The notes under the pieces are model-generated. The model ran no database searches and had not been told where the DNA came from. It was given only the letters and a program-made list of their open reading frames with translations. This document shows positions 8,122 through 16,323 of a stretch of 53,648 nucleotides of DNA, piece by piece. Positions within the stretch are counted from its first letter, which is position 1; the number at the start of each line of letters is the position of its first letter. Both the position numbers and the translations under genes were made by a program. The DNA comes from RI-92 sp040235555 (GTDB taxonomy: Bacteria > Pseudomonadota > Gammaproteobacteria > UBA6429 > Thiohalophilaceae): the NCBI GenBank assembly GCA_040235555.1, contig JBECKZ010000179.1:1-53648 (forward strand), written 5' to 3'.

Positions 8122-8682
8122 ATGAAGGACCTTACTTCCTTACCAGATAACCTGCCAGTCCCAGTCGATGATGGGGCCTGTGATCATTTAGCGGGGATGC
8201 ACCTGCCATCGTTGACTCTGGCCGCCACCTCCGGTGAAGCTGTTAATCTGGGTACAATGTCGGGGACTATCGTTGTATATTTCTACCCGATGATTGGCAG
8301 GCCTGACAGTCCGCCGCTGGTTGGCTGGAATGAAATACCTGGTGCGCGGGGATGCACGCCACAAAGCTGTGCATTCCGGGATCAGCATACAGCGTTACTA
8401 CATTTTACGGACCATATTTTTGGCGCCAGCGCCCAACCGCTGGCTGATCAGCAAGAGGCACAGCAGCGTCTTGGCTTGCCGTTTGTGTTGCTCAATGACA
8501 GTGATTTTGCTTTAACAAAAGCATTGCGCTTACCTACTTTTGAATACCAGGGGAGGCAACTTATCAAGCGGCTGACCCTGATAGTTGTGGATGGTATTAT
8601 CCGGAAAGTATTCTATCCGGTGTTTCCGCCGGACAAAAATGCGGAAGAGGTCATAGCCTGGTTTAAACAGAGTCGCGCCTGA
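8122..8682 (+). CDS. AhpC/TSA-type peroxiredoxin
   Basis: A 186-residue cytosolic protein with a thioredoxin fold. TIVVYFYPMIGRP corresponds to the beta-strand before the active site, and PGARGCTPQSCAFRDQ contains C77-like and C82-like cysteines in the PxxxxxCTPQSCxFRD arrangement typical of the BCP/PrxQ-like group, with peroxidatic and resolving Cys five residues apart. The C-terminal KRLTLIVVDGIIRKVFYPVFPPDKN matches the end of the fold. It should reduce peroxides with thioredoxin or glutaredoxin. It lies just after the MarR-controlled pair but has its own leader of 60 bases. Confidence 0.8.
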   Translation: MKDLTSLPDNLPVPVDDGACDHLAGMHLPSLTLAATSGEAVNLGTMSGTIVVYFYPMIGRPDSPPLVGWNEIPGARGCTPQSCAFRDQHTALLHFTDHIFGASAQPLADQQEAQQRLGLPFVLLNDSDFALTKALRLPTFEYQGRQLIKRLTLIVVDGIIRKVFYPVFPPDKNAEEVIAWFKQSRA

Positions 8683-8750
8683 CTAAAAGTTTACATTCCA
8701 ACCTGGAAACGCGATTAGTTTTTCAGGCACAACTGGCCAAAGGAGGCACC

Positions 8751-9392
8751 ATGCAGCTTCCGTTCACCGTCGATCAATTTTATGGCGTGTTCCGTGACTA
8801 CAACACAACATTCTGGCCCGCCCAACTTGTGTTGCTGGTACTTGCCATGGTCGCAGTCATCCTGGTTGTATTCCCGCGACGTTGGACTGGAATTGGTGTC
8901 TCAGCCATCCTGACTTTTTTCTGGGCATGGATGGGTATCGCATATCATTTGGTATTTTTTACTTCCATTAATCCCCTGGCTTATGTGTTTGCGATTATCT
9001 TTATTATTGCTGCAGTGATCTTTTTCTGGCTGGGCATCGTTCGCAAGCGACTGGAATTTTATCTGGTATTCGGTGCGAATACGTTTATAGGTGCCATACT
9101 GATCGTGTATGCCCTGGTCATCTACCCGGCATGGTCTGTCACCGCGGGCCACCCTTATCCTCAATTACCGACGTTTGGGCTCCCTTGTCCGACAACGATA
9201 TTTACGATTGGATTGCTTTGCTGTTTAGTCCGTCCGTACCCACGCATTGTGCTGGTGGTGCCAGTACTATGGGCACTTGTCGGGGGACAGGCGGCGTTCT
9301 TGTTGGGTGTGCCGCAGGATATGGGTTTACTGGTGGCGGGTGTGGCTGGCATCGTGTTGATGTTACGGGCAAAGACCGTTTCAACTAACTAA
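8751..9392 (+). CDS. DUF6064 family membrane protein
   Basis: A 213-residue protein with six predicted helices, starting at ATG 8751 behind AAAGGAGG. The N-terminus MQLPFTVDQFYGVFRDYNTTFWP with the FWAWMGIAYHLVFFTSINP block matches my memory of DUF6064 proteins, including the conserved YH and the C-terminal GLPCPTTIFTIGLL loop. Function unknown. Confidence 0.75.
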   Translation: MQLPFTVDQFYGVFRDYNTTFWPAQLVLLVLAMVAVILVVFPRRWTGIGVSAILTFFWAWMGIAYHLVFFTSINPLAYVFAIIFIIAAVIFFWLGIVRKRLEFYLVFGANTFIGAILIVYALVIYPAWSVTAGHPYPQLPTFGLPCPTTIFTIGLLCCLVRPYPRIVLVVPVLWALVGGQAAFLLGVPQDMGLLVAGVAGIVLMLRAKTVSTN

Positions 9393-9437
9393 GATAGTTA
9401 CATCGTTATAATGTGTACACTACTGACAGAGGTGTAA

Positions 9438-9788
9438 ATGACTTTCTATCTGGTTAAAATCGCAGTGACGACAATTCTGATTGTGGTCATAGCCGAGGTA
9501 GCGAAACGCAGTTCTTTCGTTGGCGCAATTCTGGCATCTGTGCCTTTAGTTTCCGTGCTGGCGATGATCTGGTTGTATATCGATACCAAAGATACCACCA
9601 AGGTTAGCGCCCTATCGACGAGTGTATTCTGGCTGGTACTGCCATCGCTGGCTTTGTTTGTGGTCCTGCCGTTCTTATTAAAACATGGTGTTAACTTTTA
9701 CCTTGGCATGGGTATTTCCATCGCCATCACCGTCGTGTGTTATTTTTTGATGGTGGCGTTACTCAATTTATTTGGCGTGAAACTTTGA
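9438..9788 (+). CDS. DUF3147 family membrane protein
   Basis: A 116-residue protein with four hydrophobic helices; SSFVGAILASVPLVSVLAMIWLYIDT matches the DUF3147 family. AGAGGTG precedes ATG 9438, and a TATAAT hexamer (9407-9412) followed by the palindrome GTGTACAC (9413-9420) may be its promoter. The last bases overlap the likely TTG start of the next gene. Function unknown. Confidence 0.75.
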   Translation: MTFYLVKIAVTTILIVVIAEVAKRSSFVGAILASVPLVSVLAMIWLYIDTKDTTKVSALSTSVFWLVLPSLALFVVLPFLLKHGVNFYLGMGISIAITVVCYFLMVALLNLFGVKL

Positions 9789-10972
9789 ATGCCTCAGCGC
9801 CGACTGAAATCCATGGCCAGGTGAGCCTCGGCTTCGAACCGGTACGCGATATCTTCGCTGAAAATTTTACCAAGCGCGGCGAACTGGGCAGTGCCTGTTG
9901 TGTGTATTACCGCGGTGAGAAAGTCGTTGACCTATGGGGCGGGGGGCGCAACAAGGCGACCGGTGAACCCTGGCAAGAGGACACCATGGTCCTGGTTTAC
10001 TCGACGACCAAGGGCTTGGCAGCGATGACGCTTGCTGTTGCGCATTCGCGCGGTTGGCTCGATTACGATGAGCTTGTCGCTACGTACTGGCCGGAGTTTG
10101 CCCAACAGGGCAAAGAACTGATTACAGTACGTCAACTGCTGGCACACCAGGCGGGCTTGTTTGCCCTCGATGTCCCGCTTGATAAAAACCTAGTTGCGGA
10201 TCTGGATCGTCTTGCTGTCGTGTTGGCAATACAGAAACCGGCCTGGCCGCCCGGCACGCACCAGGCCTATCATGCGATCACACTGGGTTTTTACGAAGGC
10301 GAGTTACTGCGTCAGATCGATCCCCAACACCGCAGCCTGGGACAATTCTTTCAGGACGAGATCGCCAGTCCGCTGGATATCGACTTTTACATTCGCATGC
10401 CTGAATCCATTCCCAACGAGCGTCTGGCAATCTTGTCACGACCGAGTGTGTTGGCAATGTTGACAGGCTTTCCTCTGCGATTTGTGCTCAGTGCCTTTTA
10501 TCCGCGCTCGAACATCAATCGCGCATTACGGGGTTCCATGTTTGCGCATGATGCGCAGCATATCTACGCACGCAACTTCGAAGTACCTTCCGGTGGCGGT
10601 GTGGGCACGGCACGTGCGATTGCCCGTGCTTATAGTGAATTTGCTACAGGCAGCAAGGTACTGCAGTTGCGCCCGGAGACCCTGCAGGCATTAACTGCCC
10701 CGGCATCGCCGTCGGCACACGGTTTCTTTGATGAATGTGTGAAGGGAGAGGTTCAGTATTCGCTCGGCTTCATGAAGCCAAGTCCCGCTATCCCGTTTGG
10801 TGGGCCAGTTTCGTTTGGTTTTCCCGGGGCAGGTGGTGCCATGGGTTTTGCCGATCCTGAAGCGGGTGTTGGGTATGCGTATGTGACCAACCGAATGGGC
10901 ACGTCGTTGACGGGTGATCCGCGGGATATTGCGCTGCGCAATACCGTATATTCCATTCTTCAGACAGCATGA
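9785..10972 (+). CDS. Class C beta-lactamase-related serine hydrolase (EstB-like)
   Basis: A protein of about 395 residues. The family's early block IHGQVSLGFEPVRDIFAENF starts near 9812, so TTG 9785 (overlapping the upstream stop by 4 bases) is the most plausible start; GTG 9821 would cut into that block, and the far longer frame from 9737 is inside the previous gene. The catalytic SxxK motif is STTK (VLVYSTTKGLAAM), with the YxN-equivalent Tyr in HQAYHAITLGFYEGEL and a C-terminal HxG-like GGPVSFGFPGAGGAMGFADP. No signal peptide, so cytosolic. Such enzymes are esterases or amidases rather than true beta-lactamases. Confidence 0.8.
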   Translation: MNASAPTEIHGQVSLGFEPVRDIFAENFTKRGELGSACCVYYRGEKVVDLWGGGRNKATGEPWQEDTMVLVYSTTKGLAAMTLAVAHSRGWLDYDELVATYWPEFAQQGKELITVRQLLAHQAGLFALDVPLDKNLVADLDRLAVVLAIQKPAWPPGTHQAYHAITLGFYEGELLRQIDPQHRSLGQFFQDEIASPLDIDFYIRMPESIPNERLAILSRPSVLAMLTGFPLRFVLSAFYPRSNINRALRGSMFAHDAQHIYARNFEVPSGGGVGTARAIARAYSEFATGSKVLQLRPETLQALTAPASPSAHGFFDECVKGEVQYSLGFMKPSPAIPFGGPVSFGFPGAGGAMGFADPEAGVGYAYVTNRMGTSLTGDPRDIALRNTVYSILQTA

Positions 10973-11105
10973 ACTGGGACAGAAGTGATGAATACCATAG
11001 CGTATCTGTTTTGAAGTACCTCAGTAACCCCCGCTTATAACTTATTGTCAGGCTGCGGAAGCAGATGTGGACGTGTATGTGGGCCATCAGTATCGCAGAC
11101 TGCGC

Positions 11106-11134
11106 TTGACAAGTCAGTGCGTCAGGCTCATCAT
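11106..11134 (+). promoter_or_regulatory. Candidate promoter of the metal-sensor/MtrA-like operon
   Basis: A perfect TTGACA (11106-11111) is followed after 17 bases by CATCAT (11129-11134, four of six matches to TATAAT). It lies 28 bases before ATG 11163, with GAGGT at 11153-11157 as ribosome binding site. This is the best promoter-like pair in the gap. Confidence 0.5.
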
Positions 11135-11162
11135 TTTCGCATTCATCGAAATGAGGTCAGAT

Positions 11163-11549
11163 ATGGCTAACGGCCGTCCGCTCAGTAAATCCGCCGATGT
11201 GTGCAAGGTTCCCTGCTTTGACCATGCCAAGGTAAATAGCCTGCGTGCCAGCCTGGCAAAGCAGGAGGCGCAATTGCCGGCGTTGGCAGAGTTTTACAAA
11301 TTGCTGGGTAACACTACCCGCTTGAAAATTCTCCTTGCCCTGGAAAAAACAGAATTGTGTGTCTGCGATATTGCCCACGTACTTGGGCTTAGCATCGCGG
11401 CTACCTCGCACCAGTTAAAACAGTTGTACGATGGCGCCTGGCTGCATAAACGCGACGACGGCAAGATGGTGTATTACCGCTTGCAGAATGCGAATCTGCT
11501 TACGGCGGTGAAGGGGGATTTGAAACTGCTGGTATCACGCGCCGGGTAA
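11163..11549 (+). CDS. CadC-like ArsR/SmtB-family metal sensor
   Basis: A 128-residue repressor. ATG 11163 follows GAGGT with good spacing. The winged helix covers FYKLLGNTTRLKILLAL, ELCVCDIAHVLGLSIAATSHQLKQLY and KRDDGKMVYYRL. Cysteines C14, C18 in the N-terminal arm and C66, C68 in the alpha3 ELCVCD motif have nearly the same spacing as C7, C11, C58 and C60 of the Cd/Pb/Zn sensor CadC. This indicates a soft-metal site (Cd, Pb, Zn or possibly As). It leads a tight gene set: the MtrA-like gene starts 16 bases later, so the repressor probably controls itself and that operon by release from DNA on metal binding. Confidence 0.85.
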   Translation: MANGRPLSKSADVCKVPCFDHAKVNSLRASLAKQEAQLPALAEFYKLLGNTTRLKILLALEKTELCVCDIAHVLGLSIAATSHQLKQLYDGAWLHKRDDGKMVYYRLQNANLLTAVKGDLKLLVSRAG

Positions 11550-11565
11550 TGGGGCACAGGCTGAC

Positions 11566-12738
11566 ATGGTAATCACGACCCAACAGAAGACCCAGATAGA
11601 AACCGAATTAAATGCAGCTATGGCAGCGAAAAAGTGCTGGCGCTGTGGTTGTTATCAGGACACGGTGAAGACACTTCGTGATTCGAAATTGGTCCACGAG
11701 GCTTTTGGGTCATTGTTAAATGCGGCGCAAGACCTGTTTGAAACACAACGCTACGATTGTCTGGGTTGTGAGGTCTGCTGGCCTGCGATTGCACAGAATC
11801 TGGCCGCAGAGATTGATCCCGCCGTGGCCGAAGGCAGTCACTGCGCCACGGCCACACCAGAGACTCGCAGTGGTTGGCCACCCTTGCCCGGTAATTATCG
11901 GGTCATGCGTTTTCAGGCACCGGTAGCTGTATGTACACTCAATTCCGAGCACCTGATCAAATCCCTGTGCGAACATGAGCTGGCCGGTGTATCTATCGTA
12001 GGGAGTTTGCACACCGAGAATCTCGGTATCGAGCATTTGATACGCAATATATTGAGCAATCCGCATATTCGATTTTTGTTGGTCTGCGGTGAAGATACTC
12101 GTAATGCGATTGGCCATTTACCGGGGCAATCACTGCTGGCGCTTGCGCAACATGGTACCAATGACAAGATGCGCATCATTGAGGCCAAAGGTAAGCGTCC
12201 CTTGTTAAAAAACATTGCGTTGGAAGAGATTGAGGCATTTCGTCGACAGGTACAAGTCATCGATCAAATCGGGAATGCTGAGGTGGAGTCCATCAGCTCA
12301 CTTATCACCGCCATGGCCAGTAATGATCCGGGCCCGTTTGCCGATGCACCTGCAGATATGAATCCAGTGGCAGTTGAAGTGGCTGCAGAACCGGGACAGC
12401 TGGTACTGGATCCGGCGGGTTATTTCGTGGTGTACCCTGATCGTAACAAGCAATGTCTGACGCTCGAACACTATACCAATCACGGTGTGCTGGACAGGAT
12501 ACTGACTGCGACGAGTGCCGCGGCGCTATACACCAGCGTGATCAATGCGCAGTTGATCAGTCGTCTGGATCATGCAGCATATCTGGGCCGCGAATTGGCC
12601 CGGGCAGAACACGCGTTGCAGAGCGGTGAAGACTATGTCCAGGATAGTGCGCCAGGTGAACTGGCCGACAGTATTGAAAACCAACATCAGGCAAATACCT
12701 GTGCTTGCCAGACTAATAAAGGTGGAACATGTCATTAA
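11566..12738 (+). CDS. MtrA-like corrinoid-domain protein with DUF4346 and Cys-rich ends
   Basis: A 390-residue soluble protein with three parts. N-terminal: cysteines C24, C27, C29 (CWRCGC) and C65, C68, C71 (CLGCEVC). Residues about 103-255 closely resemble the cytosolic corrinoid domain of MtrA, the methanogen tetrahydromethanopterin S-methyltransferase subunit: GNYRV, HTENLGIEHLIRNILSNPHIRFLLVCG and GHLPGQSLLAL. H184 in GHLPGQS aligns with MtrA His84, the cobalt-coordinating residue. Residues about 279-365 match DUF4346 (DPAGYFVV, LEHYTN, SRLDHAAYLGRELARAE, YVQD). The tail has C379, C381 and C389. There is no membrane anchor, unlike archaeal MtrA. The stop overlaps the next start by 10 bases. 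Corrinoid binding is inferred; the methyl donor and acceptor are unknown. Confidence 0.8.
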   Translation: MVITTQQKTQIETELNAAMAAKKCWRCGCYQDTVKTLRDSKLVHEAFGSLLNAAQDLFETQRYDCLGCEVCWPAIAQNLAAEIDPAVAEGSHCATATPETRSGWPPLPGNYRVMRFQAPVAVCTLNSEHLIKSLCEHELAGVSIVGSLHTENLGIEHLIRNILSNPHIRFLLVCGEDTRNAIGHLPGQSLLALAQHGTNDKMRIIEAKGKRPLLKNIALEEIEAFRRQVQVIDQIGNAEVESISSLITAMASNDPGPFADAPADMNPVAVEVAAEPGQLVLDPAGYFVVYPDRNKQCLTLEHYTNHGVLDRILTATSAAALYTSVINAQLISRLDHAAYLGRELARAEHALQSGEDYVQDSAPGELADSIENQHQANTCACQTNKGGTCH

Positions 12739-13133
12739 AACGTTTGGCCCTCTCGGTAGCGCTTGTAATGCTGATTGTCACTGTGTATGGCTGGAAAGCC
12801 TGGCATAAGCATACTGAGATTGCTCCGATGTCTGCCAAGGCGATCAACGGACCGGCGGTTATCCTGTTTCGTGGTGATAATGACCCGTCTTGCCAGCAGG
12901 TGTATCAGCTGGTGGAGGAGGCGGCTGCTCATCATGACAAGCGTATTCAGTTCGTTGGTGTTAACTGGTCTGATCATAATCCCCTAATTGCACATTATCA
13001 GATCCGTTTTCTGCCCACAGTGATTTTTATAAATCAACACGATCAGGAAAAACTGCGGATAGAAGGTGAGGGTGCAGCGGTAAAACAAAAGTTGAAGCAA
13101 AACCTGGCGCAACTTGAACAGTTGCTCCTGTAG
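12729..13133 (+). CDS. Membrane-anchored monothiol thioredoxin-like protein
   Basis: A 134-residue protein with an N-terminal hydrophobic anchor or uncleaved signal (residues 5-22) and a thioredoxin fold: AVILFRGDNDPSCQQVYQLVEEAA, IQFVGVNW, and the cis-Pro loop RFLPTVIFIN. The usual CxxC is reduced to a single Cys (DPSCQQV). The domain should face the periplasm. It overlaps the MtrA-like gene by 10 bases and is 6 bases from the CcdA-like gene, so a redox handover from CcdA is likely. A monothiol version might bind or reduce a metal adduct rather than catalyse dithiol exchange; this is inference. Confidence 0.8.
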   Translation: MSLKRLALSVALVMLIVTVYGWKAWHKHTEIAPMSAKAINGPAVILFRGDNDPSCQQVYQLVEEAAAHHDKRIQFVGVNWSDHNPLIAHYQIRFLPTVIFINQHDQEKLRIEGEGAAVKQKLKQNLAQLEQLLL

Positions 13134-13139
13134 TAAATT

Positions 13140-13865
13140 ATGGAAGCCTTCGTACACTGGCTAAGCCCGTATTTGAGTGGTGGTTCGTTGCTGGCAATGC
13201 CACTGGTTGTATTGGGTGGTCTTATCACCGCTTTTAATCCCTGTTGTTTACCCATGTACCCGGCAGTGTTCGGTTTTATCGGTAGTAGTTGTTGCAATCA
13301 GCCGCAAGCTGACACAAATGTGCCAGCTGCTACCAAACCACTGACCAGTATCACTGTGCTGTTTATTATCGGCATGGCTACGGCGACCAGTCTCATGGGC
13401 ATCCTTACCGCCGGACTTGGCTGGGTATTCGGTCATTTCGATACCCGTTTGCTACTCGTGTTGGCATTGGTACCGCTATTTATGGGCTTGTATCAATTGG
13501 GGCTGTTACCGTTACATCTGCCGCTCTGGCACAGTGACCGGTTACACAGCTTTGCTAACAATAAGCTCACACACAGATTGAGTGCGTTTGGTGCCGGTGT
13601 GATATTTTCCCTGGCCATCGCGCCTTGCACTACCCCGATATTGCTCGGCATTCTGTCACTGGTTGCCATGCAAAATGATCTGGCATACGGCGGTCTGCTG
13701 ATGTTTTGTTATGGTCTTGGTGCCGGCTTACCATTACTGTTAATCGGACACGGCCTGCATCGCATGCAAGGCGTGCTGGCATCACCAAGGCGACAAAGGT
13801 GGTTGCGTCGAATCAGCGGTTCCCTGTTACTCGGTATTAGCGTGTATATTGTGTGGATTGCGTGA
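13140..13865 (+). CDS. CcdA/DsbD-beta-like thiol-transfer membrane protein
   Basis: A 241-residue protein with about six predicted helices. LITAFNPCCLPMYPAVFGFIG contains the NPCxxPxYP motif of CcdA/DsbD, and SLAIAPCTTPILLGIL the second half-repeat's APCxxP, giving the two redox cysteines that carry electrons from cytosolic thioredoxin across the membrane. An additional CC pair (SSCCNQ) follows helix one. It is the last tightly spaced gene of the metal-sensor operon and most likely keeps the preceding thioredoxin-like protein reduced. Slightly longer than typical minimal CcdA. Confidence 0.85.
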   Translation: MEAFVHWLSPYLSGGSLLAMPLVVLGGLITAFNPCCLPMYPAVFGFIGSSCCNQPQADTNVPAATKPLTSITVLFIIGMATATSLMGILTAGLGWVFGHFDTRLLLVLALVPLFMGLYQLGLLPLHLPLWHSDRLHSFANNKLTHRLSAFGAGVIFSLAIAPCTTPILLGILSLVAMQNDLAYGGLLMFCYGLGAGLPLLLIGHGLHRMQGVLASPRRQRWLRRISGSLLLGISVYIVWIA

Positions 13866-14026
13866 GCGCATCACACCGGAATGGTGAAAATAGAGTTGCC
13901 TTTGTGGCGTATGCCTGGGAATTTTCTCGCAAATCGCGTGTCTTCTTAGTTCAAGTTTGTTCCCATATCTGGCGCACGCAAGTGTGATATGTGTGCCCGG
14001 TATTTACACACCGAAGGAAAAAGAAC

Positions 14027-14788
14027 ATGAATGCGTCGACTGAACAGGCCATAAGTAAGGTACCCGAAGTTACCCTGATTTTTTGGTTAATCAAGATTGC
14101 CGCCACGACCCTGGGCGAGACCGGCGGTGACGCCGTCTCGATGTCCATGCACCTTGGCTATTTGATCAGTACTGGTATCTTTGCCGCAATCTTTATCATT
14201 GCAGTCACCGTCCAGATTACGGCTAAGCGTTTCCACCCTGTCATCTACTGGGTCACGATTATTGCTACCACCACTGTTGGAACTACCCTGGCCGACTTTG
14301 CCGACCGCTCACTGGGGATTGGTTATCTCGGTGGCTCGTCGCTGTTACTGACATTACTGCTGGCTTCCCTGGCCATCTGGTACTGGTCGCTGGGCTCGGT
14401 TGCAGTGGATACGGTGAATTCGCCCAAAACCGAGATGTTCTATTGGGTAACGATCATGTTTTCCCAGACACTGGGCACTGCCCTGGGTGACTGGACCGCC
14501 GATTCAATGGGAATCGGTTATGAAGGGGGTGCGCTGATCTTTGGTGGTTTATTACTGTTGCTCGTTGCTGCGTATTACTGGACGCGAATCTCACGCACGA
14601 CCTTGTTCTGGGCCGCGTTCATTTTGACCCGGCCATTGGGTGCAGTAGTAGGCGATTTGCTCGATAAACCGGTGAGTCATGGCGGGATGGCAATGAGCCG
14701 CTATACGGCATCGGGTGTGCTGGTGACATTTATCTTTGCCTGTATCTTCCTGTTTAAACATCGCCCGGCGACGCAATCGAGTCATTAA
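14027..14788 (+). CDS. COG4705-like repeat membrane protein
   Basis: A 253-residue protein with about eight helices arranged as four internal repeats, each carrying a conserved polar pattern: KIAATTLGETGGD, ATTTVGTTLADFADRSLGIGY, SQTLGTALGDWTADSMGIGY and TRPLGAVVGDLLDKP. These Thr/Gly/Asp motifs inside membrane segments suggest a substrate pore. ATG 14027 is supported by GAAGGAAA at 14013-14020. I recognise the COG4705 uncharacterised membrane protein family. It follows the CcdA-like gene by 161 bases on the same strand; whether it belongs to the metal operon is open. Confidence 0.75.
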   Translation: MNASTEQAISKVPEVTLIFWLIKIAATTLGETGGDAVSMSMHLGYLISTGIFAAIFIIAVTVQITAKRFHPVIYWVTIIATTTVGTTLADFADRSLGIGYLGGSSLLLTLLLASLAIWYWSLGSVAVDTVNSPKTEMFYWVTIMFSQTLGTALGDWTADSMGIGYEGGALIFGGLLLLLVAAYYWTRISRTTLFWAAFILTRPLGAVVGDLLDKPVSHGGMAMSRYTASGVLVTFIFACIFLFKHRPATQSSH

Positions 14789-14800
14789 CTGCCTGATTGA

Positions 14801-16228
14801 TTAACCCATCAGTCTGGCAAGCAGGCCAATTGATCGTTTCGCCTGTTCGGTATCGACAGAACCGCAACTCAAACGGATATGATGCTGATATTGACCCTGT
14901 GCCGAGAACAGGACACCCGGCGTGATGGCGATTTTTTTTTCCAGGGCCTTGCGGTACAAGTCCAGGCAGTCGATAGATTCAGGCAACTCCACCCAGAGTA
15001 AAAAGCCACCTTGCGGATTACTGATGCGTGTGCCGCCAGGAAAGGTCTCTGCGATCCAGTGGCGAAACTGATCCTTGCGCTGACGATACACGCGTGCGGC
15101 ATGACGGATGGCGCGGCGATAACCGTCTTTGGCAAGGAATTCCGCCAGGGTCAGCTGCGGGTGAGTCGCAGTACAGATGTTGTCGAGGAACTTCTGGTAG
15201 CGCACCTGTTCCTGATAACGGCCAGCAAGGATCCAACCGATGCGCAGGCCGGGTGACACGGTCTTGGAAAAGGAAGAGCAAAACAAGACATTGCCATTTC
15301 CATCGAATGCCTTGGCTGCTTTGGGACGACGCGGTTCGTAACTCAGGGCGCCATAGACATCGTCTTCAATCAACGGAATCCGGTATTGCGCCAGCATCTC
15401 CACCACCTGGCGTTTGGATTCATCCGGCATGGAGGAGCCCAGCGGGTTGTTGAAGGTTGGCATTAACACGCAGGCAGCGATCTTGCGCTGTTTGATGGTT
15501 TTCTGCAGTGCCTGCGGATCAATACCGGTGCGGGCATGCGTCGGGATTTCTAACGCCTTCATGCCCAGCGATTCGATCACCTGTAACACGCCGAAGTACG
15601 TCGGTGACTCGATAGCAATGGTGTCGCCACTGTTGGCCACGGCCCGCAATGCCAGGCCCAGGGCTTCGAGGCAGCCATTGGTGATGATGATGTCCTCCGG
15701 TGTGCAGCGCACACCACTGTCACGCATCAGACGTGCGATTTGTTTACGCAGTTCAAGATTACCCTGGGACTGTTCATAACTGGCGGGCGCTTGTGGCTTG
15801 CGGCGCGCGAGTCCGGCGAGACTGCGTGACAAGGTTCCCAGTGGCAATAAACCCGGTTCAGGTACGGCGGCACCCAGCCGGATCAGGCCGGGTTGGCGCG
15901 ATTCATTCACCAAAGACATGGCCAGATGACCGACATTGACGTCAGTGGGCGACGATTTGGGTCGTGTCAGCGCAGGTTCCTGCGTGGGTTCACTTGCTTG
16001 TGCGCAGACGTAATAACCGGACTTGGGGCGCGCGGCGATCAGGCCGGTTTGTTCCAGCTGTTGATAGGCCTGGATTACGGTAGCCATGCTCACGGCAAAT
16101 TGTTCACTGACCTGACGCAGGGAAGGCAGCCGCTCGTCCGGGGTGTACACGCCCTGCGCAATAGCCTTTGTCAGATCAGCCGCGAGTTGTTCATATAAAA
16201 AGTGTGAGGTTGCTGAGCTCATGGTCAA
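14801..16228 (-). CDS. MocR/GntR-type regulator with aminotransferase domain
   Basis: A 475-residue protein. Residues 8-75 are a GntR winged helix (YEQLAADLTKAIAQG, ERLPSLRQVSEQFAVSMATVIQAYQQLEQTGLI). Residues about 120-475 are a fold-type I aminotransferase: TNGCLEALGLAL, PTFNNPLG, EDDVYGAL, and the PLP lysine in SSFSKTVSPGLRIGW. MocR proteins sense PLP or amino-acid adducts and usually control adjacent genes. It is divergent from ilvE across 95 bases holding a direct repeat, so ilvE and the racemase-like gene are the likely targets. Confidence 0.85.
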   Translation of the reverse strand: MTMSSATSHFLYEQLAADLTKAIAQGVYTPDERLPSLRQVSEQFAVSMATVIQAYQQLEQTGLIAARPKSGYYVCAQASEPTQEPALTRPKSSPTDVNVGHLAMSLVNESRQPGLIRLGAAVPEPGLLPLGTLSRSLAGLARRKPQAPASYEQSQGNLELRKQIARLMRDSGVRCTPEDIIITNGCLEALGLALRAVANSGDTIAIESPTYFGVLQVIESLGMKALEIPTHARTGIDPQALQKTIKQRKIAACVLMPTFNNPLGSSMPDESKRQVVEMLAQYRIPLIEDDVYGALSYEPRRPKAAKAFDGNGNVLFCSSFSKTVSPGLRIGWILAGRYQEQVRYQKFLDNICTATHPQLTLAEFLAKDGYRRAIRHAARVYRQRKDQFRHWIAETFPGGTRISNPQGGFLLWVELPESIDCLDLYRKALEKKIAITPGVLFSAQGQYQHHIRLSCGSVDTEQAKRSIGLLARLMG

Positions 16229-16233
16229 TTCAA

Positions 16234-16268
16234 TCTGTACTGGTCGAATTAATCATAGTCTGTATCTG
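16234..16268. promoter_or_regulatory. Direct repeats in the MocR-ilvE divergent promoter
   Basis: TCTGTACTGG (16234-16243) and TCTGTATCTG (16259-16268) form a direct repeat with a 25-base period, followed by TATGCT near 16270. MocR regulators commonly bind direct repeats in divergent promoter regions, so this is the probable operator. Confidence 0.5.
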
Positions 16269-16323
16269 TTATGCTGGCCAGCAATTATCTATCGTGTTGT
16301 CAGTTAAAAGTAAAAAAGGAGAA

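Noticed and set aside
9789..9824. ATG just after the DUF3147 stop as start of the beta-lactamase-like gene
   Set aside because: It is in another frame and meets a stop after eleven codons; TTG 9785 or GTG 9821 is required.
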